Shown one piece after another: positions 35,101-43,895 of a DNA stretch of 64,000 bases. Position 1 is the first letter of the stretch, and each line of letters opens with the position of its first letter. The notes below the pieces were generated by a model, which was given only the letters and a program-made list of their open reading frames with translations, had not been told where the DNA came from and made no database searches. The DNA lies in the NCBI RefSeq assembly GCF_900129795.1, contig NZ_FQWW01000009.1:1-64000 (forward strand), read 5' to 3'. The stretch comes from Flavobacterium sp. CF108 (GTDB lineage: Bacteria; Bacteroidota; Bacteroidia; Flavobacteriales; Flavobacteriaceae). The translations under genes were made by a program, and so were the position numbers.

Positions 35101-36208
35101 ACTTCTGAGATTTTGGAGCAATATTCCCAAAGTGATTATTTTGGCGCTGATCGTCCCTGTCGCTTGTAGTAAAATCAATATAACCATTTTTAAATTTTAT
35201 TTTTTTTAAATTGATATCACTTGCCGATGACATACTAACACCTATATTGTACTTTTTTTCGTTAAAAACCCCATACCAGTTATTGTAATATTCTGAAGAT
35301 TTAGAAAGAGGATCTCCGTAAAAACTTTCTTGTTCAGAAAAGCTTAACTGACTTATGCTTCGACGCCCAATCGCATCATCATATTCAAAAGTTATTGCAT
35401 CTCCTTTTGGAGTGATTATTTTATTAATATACCATGCCGACACGTATTCGTCAAAATTAGCATTAGGATCTAATCTCGAAAATCTATCTTCACGTCCTTC
35501 ATCATTTACCAAATAAGATGAGGCACTACTATTATCAGATGCGCTGTAACCACGAGATACTTCTTTTACATTGAAGTAATATTTCCAGCCATTGCCATCG
35601 GTTACTTCCCATTCCATTTTGTCTGGATCATAAACAAAAGTAGTATTAGTTTGTTTTAAAGGAATTCCTTTAATCTTATTAGTACCGGATTGTTTTTTAT
35701 CGAAAATCATTTTTCCGGATTCTCCCAAAAAATTATAATACATCATATCTGGCTTTCCATCTCTTAACCCGGACTGAATTTCCCCATATTCATAATAATA
35801 CTGCCAGGTATCTCCATAAATAACCATATCACTACGTTCAGAAGGTAAATCGTTAACTATAGTATATCCATATATAGGTTTTAAATCATCTACACCATTT
35901 ACGGACCTACTAATAACACCTCCCGCATTTAATGCCCAACCCAGACCAACATTACTTGCCTCCTGAGCAACTCTTATTCCCGAGGCATGATAGCTCATTG
36001 AAATAGGTAATTCTATCTCTCCTGATTTTACAGTATATAAGGGTATAGATATATTAGGAACGCCTGTATAATTATTTGTTGGCACATTTGTATATTGTGC
36101 TAAAGCAGCAGCATTAGGTGAAGGAGGCATCACTTTCTCTGAGTTTTGTGAGAAACCAATGCTAACGCTGAGTAGTAACAAAATTTTAGATAGTAATTGT
36201 ATTTTCAT
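32135..36208 (-). CDS. Large Rhs-type protein with fibronectin III domain
   Basis: A 1357-residue exported protein: signal peptide MKIQLLSKILLLLSVSIGFS, then an N-terminal domain with NYTGVPNISIPLYTVKSGEI and GLGWALNAGGVISRSVNG that is typical of Bacteroidota Rhs-partner proteins. The long middle contains beta strands, with YD repeats near residues 1080-1150 (YYEYDSNNRLAVIKDQN). A fibronectin type III domain follows at about 1163-1248 (GYKIYKNGVYVSST ... LAPGTSYNIQVLAYNATGEG) and then a short C-terminal beta domain. There is no type IX sorting tail. It lies 23 bp upstream of the Rhs-lipase gene on the same strand and is probably co-expressed, perhaps as an export or surface partner (inference). 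Confidence 0.88.
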   Translation of the reverse strand: MKIQLLSKILLLLSVSIGFSQNSEKVMPPSPNAAALAQYTNVPTNNYTGVPNISIPLYTVKSGEIELPISMSYHASGIRVAQEASNVGLGWALNAGGVISRSVNGVDDLKPIYGYTIVNDLPSERSDMVIYGDTWQYYYEYGEIQSGLRDGKPDMMYYNFLGESGKMIFDKKQSGTNKIKGIPLKQTNTTFVYDPDKMEWEVTDGNGWKYYFNVKEVSRGYSASDNSSASSYLVNDEGREDRFSRLDPNANFDEYVSAWYINKIITPKGDAITFEYDDAIGRRSISQLSFSEQESFYGDPLSKSSEYYNNWYGVFNEKKYNIGVSMSSASDINLKKIKFKNGYIDFTTSDRDDQRQNNHFGNIAPKSQKLNSFEVFNLNGESIKKVGFDYSYFNGNVTGKNKENYLRLKLNSLQESFYDKVSSTYKKMPPYTFVYNTITLPAKTSASTDHWGYYNGSDNDHIQYYKDETQSLYRYNSSDYNYIQNPVVIQNPNTAEYNKTYASFLPFQIDCGPTSSSTWYPFVNGAYREPHETNMQAGILTKINYPTGGAAEFTYEPNKYDPNTDQDIFKYEQLGAAVWHNGDSVDDESRSFYLNDYTLVKINCYITNSGPSSALGNIKALIENASGQVVMRFSPSINNFKSNVQLILPPGNYYLKANTRATTESIYILMGVSFVQGFRTDGIIGGGLRISKQQSLDTDGKIKLSRTYNYTYDPNTWTSGISMSDIQHFYLDGGTRNYYDPEDVIYGNDWTKVIVRSSENSMPLSSSAQGNFVGYTQVSVSDEDKSGNKLGKSIYHYSNNPDEDGFYNVPGMPVITHMNNGDLIQEEQYNAKGDIVKFIENKFIKDEISSKMFKGISIRTLLKDPRMSQQSPGRFINYYRIFSEWWHPESTIETVYDLNGKNPVTIKTTYNYENPLHKNLTKTTTINSKGETIIAQNKYPQDLISGIDETPAATISSMTAANVVNPVIQSETTIGGNLTQGTINNFNIISYLDENNVSKNMYLPKNIKSIKGGSTKGYDKKVDFISYGKYGNLTEYKQTDGTTTVYLWGYKEEYPVAKIENTSIASVEAVFTGTELSNINNGTYSEAAMITALNKIRSTLSGVMVTTYTYKPLVGVSTITDPKGLITYYEYDSNNRLAVIKDQNLNILKTFCYNYQGQSLDCVTVNQIPSGLTGLSFSSATSTTLNFTWNSVSGAAGYKIYKNGVYVSSTTGTSGSLAGLAPGTSYNIQVLAYNATGEGTLCPVVAMTTSAGLISACIIQFSSYNSSSESCTLYKNNAAYLTTKSGSISGTLSEGDTFYAAVTANQDTFDKYLKVTSSVRGVLFNGYANSGNTLSSGIFTKTGSEIITVDSNTVFRD

Positions 36209-36823
36209 ATTTTTTGCTCGGTATTTTTTAGTCGGTTATAAAAATTCAAGCCAATATTAGTACATTAATTCTTATTTAATGTTTGCTCTATATTAAGTAA
36301 TTGGGTATAAATTGAAAGCATTCTTCTATACTCATTTACCGTTTTTAATAAATTAAAAACATACTCTGTGAGATATACAGGTCAGAAGGTCATTTCTCAG
36401 AGATTTCTGTTAGAACTGTTGGAAATTGAGTTGAAAAAAGATGTCATTTTTTCTTTTCTTTAATTATTATGAACCTTTTACTCTATTCTTCAAACCTAAA
36501 AAATTGATCCTTTTTAATCCTTTTATTTTGTAAATTTTTAAAGTTTTTTCCTTCAAACCCTTGTCATTACTAAGAAATAAAACAAAGCCTCAAACACTAA
36601 CACAACTAACTAATAACCAATATCTTAAATAAATAAAAAAAGGGGAAAATTCCCCTTTTTTTGTACCCTTACATTTTTCTAATTTAGACAAATCTTATCA
36701 GCCTTGTTTTCATTACAAGTTTAAAGCACAGCAACAAGCCCCATTCTATTTACAATCTGCGCCCTGAATATTATTCTTTTCAGCACAATTTCATTTAGTA
36801 TTTATAATAAATTTTATCAAAAG
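36209..36823. other. Intergenic region between Rhs operon and injection-system operon
   Basis: 615 bp, very AT-rich, between divergent operons. It must hold promoters for both, but I find no exact TAnnTTTG box on the plus strand. It carries one strong hairpin at 36634-36663. No open frame or RNA is otherwise supported. Confidence 0.6.
36634..36663. terminator. Orphan terminator upstream of the injection-system operon
   Basis: AAAAAGGGGAA, a 2-4 nt loop and TTCCCCTTTTTTT make a strong G:C stem with T-run on the plus strand. No plus-strand gene precedes it, so it may end an unannotated small RNA or insulate the injection-system operon. Confidence 0.75.
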
Positions 36824-37426
36824 ATGATTTTTGAAGTAATACAAATAATTGCAGAACAAGTAAACAACTATCTCGAGGAAATTGGGCTGGACAAATCTGT
36901 TGTCCCTGAAAATATTGCTTTTTTAGAGTCACAAAATGATGATATAGCCGATGCGTTAAAAAATGCTGTAGCACTTACACTAATCAATTTAGACGAAGAA
37001 GCTACTTTAAAAAACTTCCCAAATCATACTATTGAAAATGCTAAAACAATTTATAAAAATAGTATCGTCAATTTAAACCTGTACATACTTTTTAGCGCCA
37101 ATAGGGACAAATACATCAATTCACTTAAAGACATTTCAAAAATTATAGAGTTTTTTCAAGGGAAAAGACTTTTTACCCAAGCCAATACAATTTATAACCG
37201 AAATAATATTGCCATGAGCAATGTAGACAACTTTAGATTTACGGTTGAACTCTACACTCCCACTTTTGAAGAGTTAAATTATATCTGGGGGACATTGGGC
37301 GGCAAGCAGCTTCCTTCAGCTTTATACAAAGTGAGCATGATACAAATTGAACGCAATATTGCACAAGCAGAAGGACAGCTTATCAGCAAGGTTAAAGGTG
37401 TAACCAAAACAAAAGAACAGTCATGA
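36824..37426 (+). CDS. eCIS Pvc16/DUF4255-like tail terminator
   Basis: A 200-residue protein of the DUF4255 (Pvc16 N-terminal) family: MIFEVIQIIAEQVNNYLEEI at the start, then VALTLINLDEEATLKN near residue 50, SIVNLNLYILFSANRDKYI near 85, and FTVELYTPTFEELNYIWGTL near 140. In Afp/PVC particles the homologue caps the end of the sheath-tube distal to the baseplate (known). It opens the operon; the next gene overlaps it by 4 bp (ATGA), so the two are translationally coupled. Confidence 0.9.
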   Translation: MIFEVIQIIAEQVNNYLEEIGLDKSVVPENIAFLESQNDDIADALKNAVALTLINLDEEATLKNFPNHTIENAKTIYKNSIVNLNLYILFSANRDKYINSLKDISKIIEFFQGKRLFTQANTIYNRNNIAMSNVDNFRFTVELYTPTFEELNYIWGTLGGKQLPSALYKVSMIQIERNIAQAEGQLISKVKGVTKTKEQS

Positions 37427-38265
37427 GTTTTGCTATTACATATGGATTGTTATTTGAAGTAACGCTTCTTCACAATTATTTCCTGAATAATGGCGAAGAA
37501 ACGTTTGCAAGTATGACAGGGGAAGATAAAGAAAAAATGCTGCAGCATTTTAATACCGATGCATTTACAACTATAACTCCAACTTTAGAAACCTATAACG
37601 AACTCAAAAACTACAAAATGGTATTCAAAAAAACCAAAACAGGTTTTAGAGTATATATTAAAGTTAAGGAAGCTAACGAATTGGACCCATTTATAAAAGT
37701 CCCTGCCGATTTGAACTTAAAATTTTTAATCAAAATCAATGATTATCAATTTGAAAATTACACTAATCTGGACTTTGCCCTTAATCAAGTCTTCTTATTT
37801 AGCAACGCCAAGCCCTTAACTGAACCAGTTTCATTTGAATATCTTCCTAAAATAAATGACAACAAATTAATTTCAAATGATTATTTAGTATCTGAGGAAA
37901 CCACTGCCATTTTAATTTCGGCATTACAGCCGCCGGAAAAACAAGATGTCTTTGGGATTATTTCTCTAAATCTTCAGGGTGATAATAGTTCAGGAAATAT
38001 TGTGGATATCGCGGGCGAAATAATAAGCCCAAATTTTAAAATCCATTTTGACAATCGAAAGACACTTTGGAAATATATCAATCGAAAAGCAGGAACCGAA
38101 ATTGAAACCAATACCCCAAAACCACTAACACGCTCTGGTTTTGTTGAAATTGATCCTCTTAACGATTTTACGCCTTCACAACTGGCAGATACTCAATACC
38201 CAAACCCATCTGTAAAATCAATAACAAAAATCAGTAGTGACTACTATTCTGAAATATTTATTTAA
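37423..38265 (+). CDS. Unknown eCIS protein, candidate cap adaptor
   Basis: A 280-residue protein with no family I can name. It starts MSFAITYGLLFEVTLLHNYF, continues as a mixed alpha/beta protein, and has a C-terminal segment HFDNRKTLWKYINRKAGTEI. No signal peptide or membrane span. The 4-bp overlap with the Pvc16-like gene and the position before the sheath gene suggest a structural role at the capped end of the tail, perhaps like the paired cap adaptors of the Algoriphagus AlgoCIS. That is inference from position. Confidence 0.75.
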   Translation: MSFAITYGLLFEVTLLHNYFLNNGEETFASMTGEDKEKMLQHFNTDAFTTITPTLETYNELKNYKMVFKKTKTGFRVYIKVKEANELDPFIKVPADLNLKFLIKINDYQFENYTNLDFALNQVFLFSNAKPLTEPVSFEYLPKINDNKLISNDYLVSEETTAILISALQPPEKQDVFGIISLNLQGDNSSGNIVDIAGEIISPNFKIHFDNRKTLWKYINRKAGTEIETNTPKPLTRSGFVEIDPLNDFTPSQLADTQYPNPSVKSITKISSDYYSEIFI

Positions 38266-38286
38266 ATAATTAAAAAACAATCAATT

Positions 38287-40389
38287 ATGGCAACAACTTA
38301 CAAAACGCCTGGAGTATATATTGAGGAAATCGTAAAGTTTCCTCCTTCTGTTGCCCAGGTAGAAACAGCGATTCCTGCTTTTATTGGCTATACCGAAAAA
38401 GCAACAAAGAAAACTGCAGGTGATTTAATTAATGATCCTACCAGAATCACTTCTTTACTTGATTATGAGAACTATTTTGGTTCAGCTTATCCCGAAAAAA
38501 CCATATCTGTAAATATAACCGATGTAGAAATTGGCGGTAAATTACAACGAGATATTGTAGTAAACCAGCCTAGTTCTCCCAGCACTTTTTTAATGTATTA
38601 TGCATTACAAATGTATTTTGCAAATGGCGGCGGGCCTTGTTATATTGTTTCCGTAAACACTTACGAAGATGGAGACAGCAATGTAAACACAATCTCTTTT
38701 TCAGATTTAGAGGACGGCCTTGATTTATTAAGAAGTGAGGATGAACCAACTCTTATTCTATTTCCAGATGCTCCAGGATTAGCCAGTGACAATGACTTTT
38801 ATGAATTATACAAAAAAGCATTAACACAATGTCATGATATGCAGGACCGATTTGCCATTATAGACACCTATCGAGATGTAGAATATGAAAATGACGACAC
38901 CGACCTTGTTTCACCAATAGATGAAATAAGATTTAAATTAAATCAGGAAAAAGATTATTTAAAATATGGAGCGGTATATTTTCCCTATTTAAAAACTATC
39001 CTGGATTATAAATATGATGAAAAATCCATATTAATTAATCATATTTCATATAAAAAAGATGCTGTGCCTATTGCTCTTGGAGAGCTTAATGATGCCAGTA
39101 CTGCTTTAACTCCAGTTATAGCTGCTTTAAGAACTATAAGTGATTCTGCTGATGCCGATGCGACAAATGACGACATCGTGGGTGCTATTCCATCTATTTT
39201 AAAATACACCCAAGATCCTGCAGGTTATAACAATACCAATGCTGATTTTACTGTAGCAAAAACAATTCCTGCTTTTACAGATTTATTAGATGCCTTGATT
39301 GCGCAATTGACTAATTTGGTTGAAATCAAGAAAAATGTTAAAAATGCAGCCAATTCAGCGATTGCATCTGTAGAAGAACTATCTACAGCAGATGATAACA
39401 TCGTTACAGCGCTAGCCGCTTTTGTTGGCGGATTTGAAGGTAACAATAAAATTGAAAGTGTCTTAAAAAAGATAATTGATCTTACTGCAAAACTCAAAAA
39501 CGCCGATACTAATGCAAAAGTATTAAGCTTAGTAAAAACAAATGCTACAAATATTATTACCGAAGTCAAAAGACTATTAGACTACACTCCGGTTTTAGGA
39601 TTACCTAATAATGCCTTGGTAATCAATCCCGATGTATTTTTAAATATGTCAACACAAGTTGGTGCCATAATCACAGCAGTTTCAAATGTAAATGTATCTG
39701 GAGTAGACGTTAATAATGGTGCAATGAACGGCAGATTTCTAGCTGACATTGAACCTTTAGAAAATGCATCATACAACATCATTAAGTCTGAAATCGCAGG
39801 TCTTCCTATCACATTACCACCTAGTTCAGCAATAGCAGGAGTCTATGCAAGAGTAGATAGTGATCGCGGCGTATGGAAAGCACCTGCTAACGTTGGTCTA
39901 AACTATGTGATTAAACCATCACTGAAAATAACAAATGGAGATCAGGACAACTTAAATTTTGACACTACTGCAGGTAAATCTATTAATGCTATCAGAAGTT
40001 TTACCGGCAAAGGAACCTTGGTTTGGGGATCAAGAACCTTAGCTGGTAACGATAGCGAATGGCGTTATATACCAGTTCGCCGCTTCTTTAATATGGCCGA
40101 GGAATCTATTAAAAAAGCAACCGAACAGTTTGTTTTTGAACCTAACGATGCCAATACCTGGATAAGAGTAAGAGCTATGATTGAGAATTTCTTAATTCTG
40201 CAATGGAGAGCCGGAGCATTAGCTGGGGCAAAACCAGAACAAGCATTTTATGTTAGAATTGGGCTTGGGCAAACCATGTCGGCTGTAGATATTTTAGACG
40301 GTAAAATGATCATCGAAATTGGAATGGCAGTAGTTCGTCCAGCAGAATTTATCATTTTACGTTTCTCTCACAAAATGCAGGAATCTTAA
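38287..40389 (+). CDS. eCIS contractile sheath protein (unusually long)
   Basis: A 700-residue sheath subunit. The N-terminal TPGVYIEEIVKFPPSVAQVE and IPAFIGYTEKA are the usual sheath opening. The C-terminal third (GVWKAPANVGLNYVI, INAIRSFTGKGTLVWGSRTL, SEWRYIPVRRFFNMAEESIK, WRAGALAGAKPEQAFYVRIG) is the conserved sheath domain. Residues about 255-490 form an Ala/Thr/Asp-rich, largely helical insertion that makes the protein longer than the 350-500 residues usual for Afp/PVC sheaths. Contraction of this sheath drives the inner tube (known). Only one sheath gene is present, where Afp has three. Confidence 0.93.
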   Translation: MATTYKTPGVYIEEIVKFPPSVAQVETAIPAFIGYTEKATKKTAGDLINDPTRITSLLDYENYFGSAYPEKTISVNITDVEIGGKLQRDIVVNQPSSPSTFLMYYALQMYFANGGGPCYIVSVNTYEDGDSNVNTISFSDLEDGLDLLRSEDEPTLILFPDAPGLASDNDFYELYKKALTQCHDMQDRFAIIDTYRDVEYENDDTDLVSPIDEIRFKLNQEKDYLKYGAVYFPYLKTILDYKYDEKSILINHISYKKDAVPIALGELNDASTALTPVIAALRTISDSADADATNDDIVGAIPSILKYTQDPAGYNNTNADFTVAKTIPAFTDLLDALIAQLTNLVEIKKNVKNAANSAIASVEELSTADDNIVTALAAFVGGFEGNNKIESVLKKIIDLTAKLKNADTNAKVLSLVKTNATNIITEVKRLLDYTPVLGLPNNALVINPDVFLNMSTQVGAIITAVSNVNVSGVDVNNGAMNGRFLADIEPLENASYNIIKSEIAGLPITLPPSSAIAGVYARVDSDRGVWKAPANVGLNYVIKPSLKITNGDQDNLNFDTTAGKSINAIRSFTGKGTLVWGSRTLAGNDSEWRYIPVRRFFNMAEESIKKATEQFVFEPNDANTWIRVRAMIENFLILQWRAGALAGAKPEQAFYVRIGLGQTMSAVDILDGKMIIEIGMAVVRPAEFIILRFSHKMQES

Positions 40390-40420
40390 TTAATATATCA
40401 ACATTAAAAAAATATAGATC

Positions 40421-40849
40421 ATGAGTTATCCACTACCAAAGTTCCATTTCTCAGTTGACTGGAAAGGAACAAAAATAGGGTTTACAGAAGTTTCTGGATT
40501 AGATGTAGAAACTGAAGTCATTGAATACCGTCAGGGAGCAAGTCCCGAATACAGCAAGATCAAAATGCCCGGCATGCAGAAATTCTCTAACATCACATTA
40601 AAAAGAGGAACGTTTGCAAGCGATAACGAGTATTATACCTGGTGGAATACGGTAAAACTAAACACCATAGAAAGAAGGGACATTACCATCAAATTACTTA
40701 ACGAAGATCACGAACCTGTGATTACCTGGAAAGTAAAAAATGCATGGCCAACTAAAATTCAATCAACTGATTTAAAAGCCGATGGAAATGAAGTTGCTAT
40801 CGAATCTATGGAGTTAGTTCACGAAGGTTTATCTATTCAAAATGACTAG
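40421..40849 (+). CDS. eCIS inner-tube protein 1 (gp19/Afp1-like)
   Basis: A 142-residue tail-tube protein: SYPLPKFHFSVDWKGTKIGF, FTEVSGLDVETEVIEYRQG, then LKRGTFASDNEYYTWWNTVK and ITIKLLNEDHEPVITWKVKN, with the closing IESMELVHEGLSIQND. Proteins of this family stack as hexamers to form the tube through which effectors pass (known). It lies between the sheath and the second tube gene, with a 2-bp gap to the latter. Confidence 0.95.
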   Translation: MSYPLPKFHFSVDWKGTKIGFTEVSGLDVETEVIEYRQGASPEYSKIKMPGMQKFSNITLKRGTFASDNEYYTWWNTVKLNTIERRDITIKLLNEDHEPVITWKVKNAWPTKIQSTDLKADGNEVAIESMELVHEGLSIQND

Positions 40850-40851
40850 TC

Positions 40852-41298
40852 ATGGCTAACTATTACCCACCTGTCGGTTTTCACTTTTTAGTTGAATTTC
40901 AAGGTCTTGGTTCGAAAGAAAAAGACCATCAATTTCAATCTGTTTCCGGTTTGTCTGTTGACATCGAAACCGAAGAAATTGCCGAAGGTGGAGAAAATAG
41001 ATTCAAACACAAACTTCCGGTAAAGACAAAATATCCAAACCTGACTTTAAAAAGAGGAATTCTGATTGATTCTGCTGTGATAGACTGGTGCCGGGATGCA
41101 ATTGAAAACTTTTCTTTTAAACCTGTAAACCTGACTGTTAAACTGCTTAATCAGGATCATCAGCCTTTGGTTTCCTGGAACGTAGTTCACGCCTACCCTG
41201 TAAAATGGGCAGTTGAAGATTTTAATGCCGAAGAAAGCAAACTCGTTATCGAAAACGTTGAGCTTACCTACAATTATTTCACCTTAATTAAAAGTTAG
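40852..41298 (+). CDS. eCIS inner-tube protein 2 (Afp5-like)
   Basis: A 148-residue paralogue of the upstream tube protein: PPVGFHFLVEFQGLGSKEKD, FQSVSGLSVDIETEEIAEGG, LKRGILIDSAVIDWCRDAIE, VKLLNQDHQPLVSWNVVHAY. In Afp and PVC a second tube protein forms the initiating ring or distinct rings near the spike (known). Gaps on both sides are 2 bp, each with a GTCATG start context also used by several later genes. Confidence 0.93.
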   Translation: MANYYPPVGFHFLVEFQGLGSKEKDHQFQSVSGLSVDIETEEIAEGGENRFKHKLPVKTKYPNLTLKRGILIDSAVIDWCRDAIENFSFKPVNLTVKLLNQDHQPLVSWNVVHAYPVKWAVEDFNAEESKLVIENVELTYNYFTLIKS

Positions 41299-41300
41299 TC

Positions 41301-41459
41301 ATGCCAATAGAAATAAAAGAGCTTCACATTAAAATAAACGTGAATGAAGGATCAAAATCTGCGGCTCCTCCAAGTACTGCAAAAAGCAAGGATGAAGATC
41401 CGGTAGCAGAATGTGTAGAGCAAGTAATGAAAATTATCGAACGTAAAAAAGAACGCTAA
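41301..41459 (+). CDS. Short eCIS protein (DUF5908/Afp6-like)
   Basis: A 52-residue protein: MPIEIKELHIKINVNEGSKS, then AAPPSTAKSKDEDPVAECVE and QVMKIIERKKER. The MPIEIKEL opening and length match the small DUF5908 proteins found between the second tube protein and the LysM protein in eCIS operons (recognised by eye). Gaps are 2 bp upstream and 3 bp downstream, and both flanking genes are conserved in this order, so it is a real gene in spite of its size. Its role in assembly is not established. Confidence 0.82.
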   Translation: MPIEIKELHIKINVNEGSKSAAPPSTAKSKDEDPVAECVEQVMKIIERKKER

Positions 41460-41462
41460 GTC

Positions 41463-42146
41463 ATGCCAGGAGAATTAGAAAAACTAACAGTCGTCGCCTA
41501 TAGTGACCCGGAATTCAACAACAAGATTGCTGATGGTAAATTTTCTACGCTTATGAATCCGGAGAAATACACCTATCACTATAAAATTGAAACAGATGAA
41601 ACACAGGCCTCGGGAACGAGTACCGTTTCTCCAAGGTTTAATAAAAAATTACCTGAAAACCTGGAGCTTGATTTTGTTTTTGATCGATCGGGAGTAATTA
41701 ACGGCTTTGCAAGTTCAGACGATGGTATTATCGATGACATTGAGAAATTCAAAAAAGTTATTTTGGATTACAATGGAGACGAACACAAGCCCAATTACCT
41801 CATTATTTCCTGGGGTACATTGCTCTTTAAAGGTGCTTTGACCGAAATGGATGTAGAATTCAAACTCTTTAAACCAGACGGAACTCCAATAAGAGCAGTG
41901 GCAAAAGCAAAATTTCAGGGTTTTGTTGAAGACAATTTGAGAGCAGCAAAAGAGAATAATAAATCGCCCGATTTAACACATTACAGAACCGTTAAGGAAG
42001 GCGATACACTGCCCTTAATGTCTTATCACATTTATGGTGACTCTAAGTATTATCTGGAAGTTGCCAGAGTCAATAACATTGTCAATTTCAGAAAATTAAA
42101 AACCGGACAAAAACTATTTTTTCCACCATTACAAAAACAATCCTGA
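41463..42146 (+). CDS. eCIS LysM tube-spike adaptor (Afp7-like)
   Basis: A 227-residue baseplate-hub adaptor. The N-terminal two-thirds (FSTLMNPEKYTYHYKIETDE, KLPENLELDFVFDRSGVING) is the usual domain of CIS LysM proteins. The C-terminal LysM domain at about residues 178-225 reads YRTVKEGDTLPLMSYHIYGD then YYLEVARVNNIVNFRKLKTG. In Afp/PVC the homologue links the inner tube to the spike (known); the LysM here probably binds protein rather than wall. Its stop codon overlaps the next start by one base (TGATG). Confidence 0.93.
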   Translation: MPGELEKLTVVAYSDPEFNNKIADGKFSTLMNPEKYTYHYKIETDETQASGTSTVSPRFNKKLPENLELDFVFDRSGVINGFASSDDGIIDDIEKFKKVILDYNGDEHKPNYLIISWGTLLFKGALTEMDVEFKLFKPDGTPIRAVAKAKFQGFVEDNLRAAKENNKSPDLTHYRTVKEGDTLPLMSYHIYGDSKYYLEVARVNNIVNFRKLKTGQKLFFPPLQKQS

Positions 42147-43891
42147 TGAACAATAGCGGAGTCATACAAACCAGTAAAAGTCCTGATTTAGTAACACTTA
42201 AAATTTTAATTGAAGGAACAGAATTATCGAACACCTATCAAGTAAAAAGTGTTGTAGTACAAAATGAAGTCAACAGGATTCCTATGGCTCAAATTGTTCT
42301 GGTAGATGGTGAAGCTTCTGAAAGAGATTTTAAACTGAGTAATGAAGATTTACTAATTCCGGGAAAAAAAATTGAAATAAGTGCCGGCTATCACAACGAT
42401 GAAGAAACTATTTATAAAGGAATCATCATCAAGCATTCGATCAAAATAAAAAGCAGTGCTTCTTTATTAATTATTGAATGCAAAGACGAAGCAGTAAAAT
42501 TGACCATTGGCAGAAAGAGCAAGTATTTTTATGATGTAAAAGACAGCGAAGCTTTCGAAGAAATTATTGATGCATACGGATTAGATAAAGATGTCGAAAC
42601 GACCAATTTTAGTCACAAAGAATTGGTCCAATACAATACGTCAGATTGGGATTTTATCGTTTCAAGAGCGCAGGCAAATGGTAAACTTTGTTTTGTCGAG
42701 AATGGAAAAATCACGATCAGCAAACCTAACGTTAGCTCATCGCCTGTTGAAACGGTTACTTTTGGTTCTTCTTTACTTGATTTTGATGCCGAAATTGATG
42801 CCCGTAATCAATTTGCAAAAGTGTCTTCGTACAGCTGGAATTATACCGATCAGGAAGTAGTAGAAATTGAAGCCGCCGATCCGGCCGTGAGCCTGAACGG
42901 TAATCTTTCTGTTTCTGATTTATCTAAAATTATCGATCACGAAAATCTTGAATTGCGACACGGCGGAACCATTACCGAAGTAGAACTTCAGGATTGGGCC
43001 GATTCTAAATTACTATTTCAGCAATTATCAAAAATTCGCGGAAGAGTTAAGTTTCAAGGCATTCCGGCAGTAAAACCGAATACCATAATTACGCTCGAAG
43101 GCGTAGGCGACCGATTCAACGGAAATGCTTATATCACTGGTGTTTTTCACGAATTAGCTGAAGGAAACTGGACGATTGATGCACAATTCGGATTAAATCC
43201 CGAATGGTTTTCTGAAACATTCGACATTCATACGCCAACAGGCTCAGGAATTATTCCGGTCATAAAAGGACTACATGTTGGCATTGTTACACAGCTCGAA
43301 GAAGATCCAAACGGTGAAGACCGAATTCTGGTCAAAATCCCCATCATCAATAATGACGAACAAGGCATTTGGTGCCGCGTAGCTTCGCCAGATGCGGGAG
43401 ATAAAAGAGGTGTTTTTTTCAGGCCTGAAATTGAAGATGAGGTAATCATTGGTTTTGTCAACGAAGATCCAAATAATGCCATCGTTTTAGGAATGCTTCA
43501 CAGCAGCGGAAAACCGGCTCCAATTACAGCTTCTGATGACAATCATCAAAAAGGAATTGTAACCCGAAGCGAAATGAAAGTTTTGTTTGATGATGAGAAA
43601 AAATCAATTGCAATTGAAACTCCGGCCGGAAAAAAAGTAACGCTCGATGAAGATCAGGGCATCATCAAAATTGAAGATGAAAACTCAAACGTAATCACGA
43701 TCGACAGCAACGGCATAAAAATGGAAAGTGCAGGAAATATTGAATTTAAAGCCACCGGAGATGTAAAAATCGAAGGCACAAATGTTTCCATAAATGCCAG
43801 CGCACAATTTAAGGCAGAAGGAAGCGCTGGCGTAGAAATGTCCTCTGGAGCCACTGCCATCTTAAAAGGAAGTATTGTACAAATAAATTAA
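42146..43891 (+). CDS. eCIS VgrG-like spike protein (Afp8-like)
   Basis: A 581-residue trimeric spike protein combining gp27-like and gp5-like parts. Residues about 15-365 form the hub region (VVVQNEVNRIPMAQIVLVDG, TSDWDFIVSRAQANGKLCFV). An OB-fold follows near 375-460 (VGIVTQLEEDPNGEDRILVK, WCRVASPDAGDKRGVFFRPE). A repetitive beta-helix closes it (IKMESAGNIEFKATGDVKIE). It ends at an ordinary spike tip with no added toxin domain. Tip decoration is the PAAR protein encoded 4 bp downstream. Confidence 0.95.
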   Translation: MNNSGVIQTSKSPDLVTLKILIEGTELSNTYQVKSVVVQNEVNRIPMAQIVLVDGEASERDFKLSNEDLLIPGKKIEISAGYHNDEETIYKGIIIKHSIKIKSSASLLIIECKDEAVKLTIGRKSKYFYDVKDSEAFEEIIDAYGLDKDVETTNFSHKELVQYNTSDWDFIVSRAQANGKLCFVENGKITISKPNVSSSPVETVTFGSSLLDFDAEIDARNQFAKVSSYSWNYTDQEVVEIEAADPAVSLNGNLSVSDLSKIIDHENLELRHGGTITEVELQDWADSKLLFQQLSKIRGRVKFQGIPAVKPNTIITLEGVGDRFNGNAYITGVFHELAEGNWTIDAQFGLNPEWFSETFDIHTPTGSGIIPVIKGLHVGIVTQLEEDPNGEDRILVKIPIINNDEQGIWCRVASPDAGDKRGVFFRPEIEDEVIIGFVNEDPNNAIVLGMLHSSGKPAPITASDDNHQKGIVTRSEMKVLFDDEKKSIAIETPAGKKVTLDEDQGIIKIEDENSNVITIDSNGIKMESAGNIEFKATGDVKIEGTNVSINASAQFKAEGSAGVEMSSGATAILKGSIVQIN

Positions 43892-43895
43892 AATT

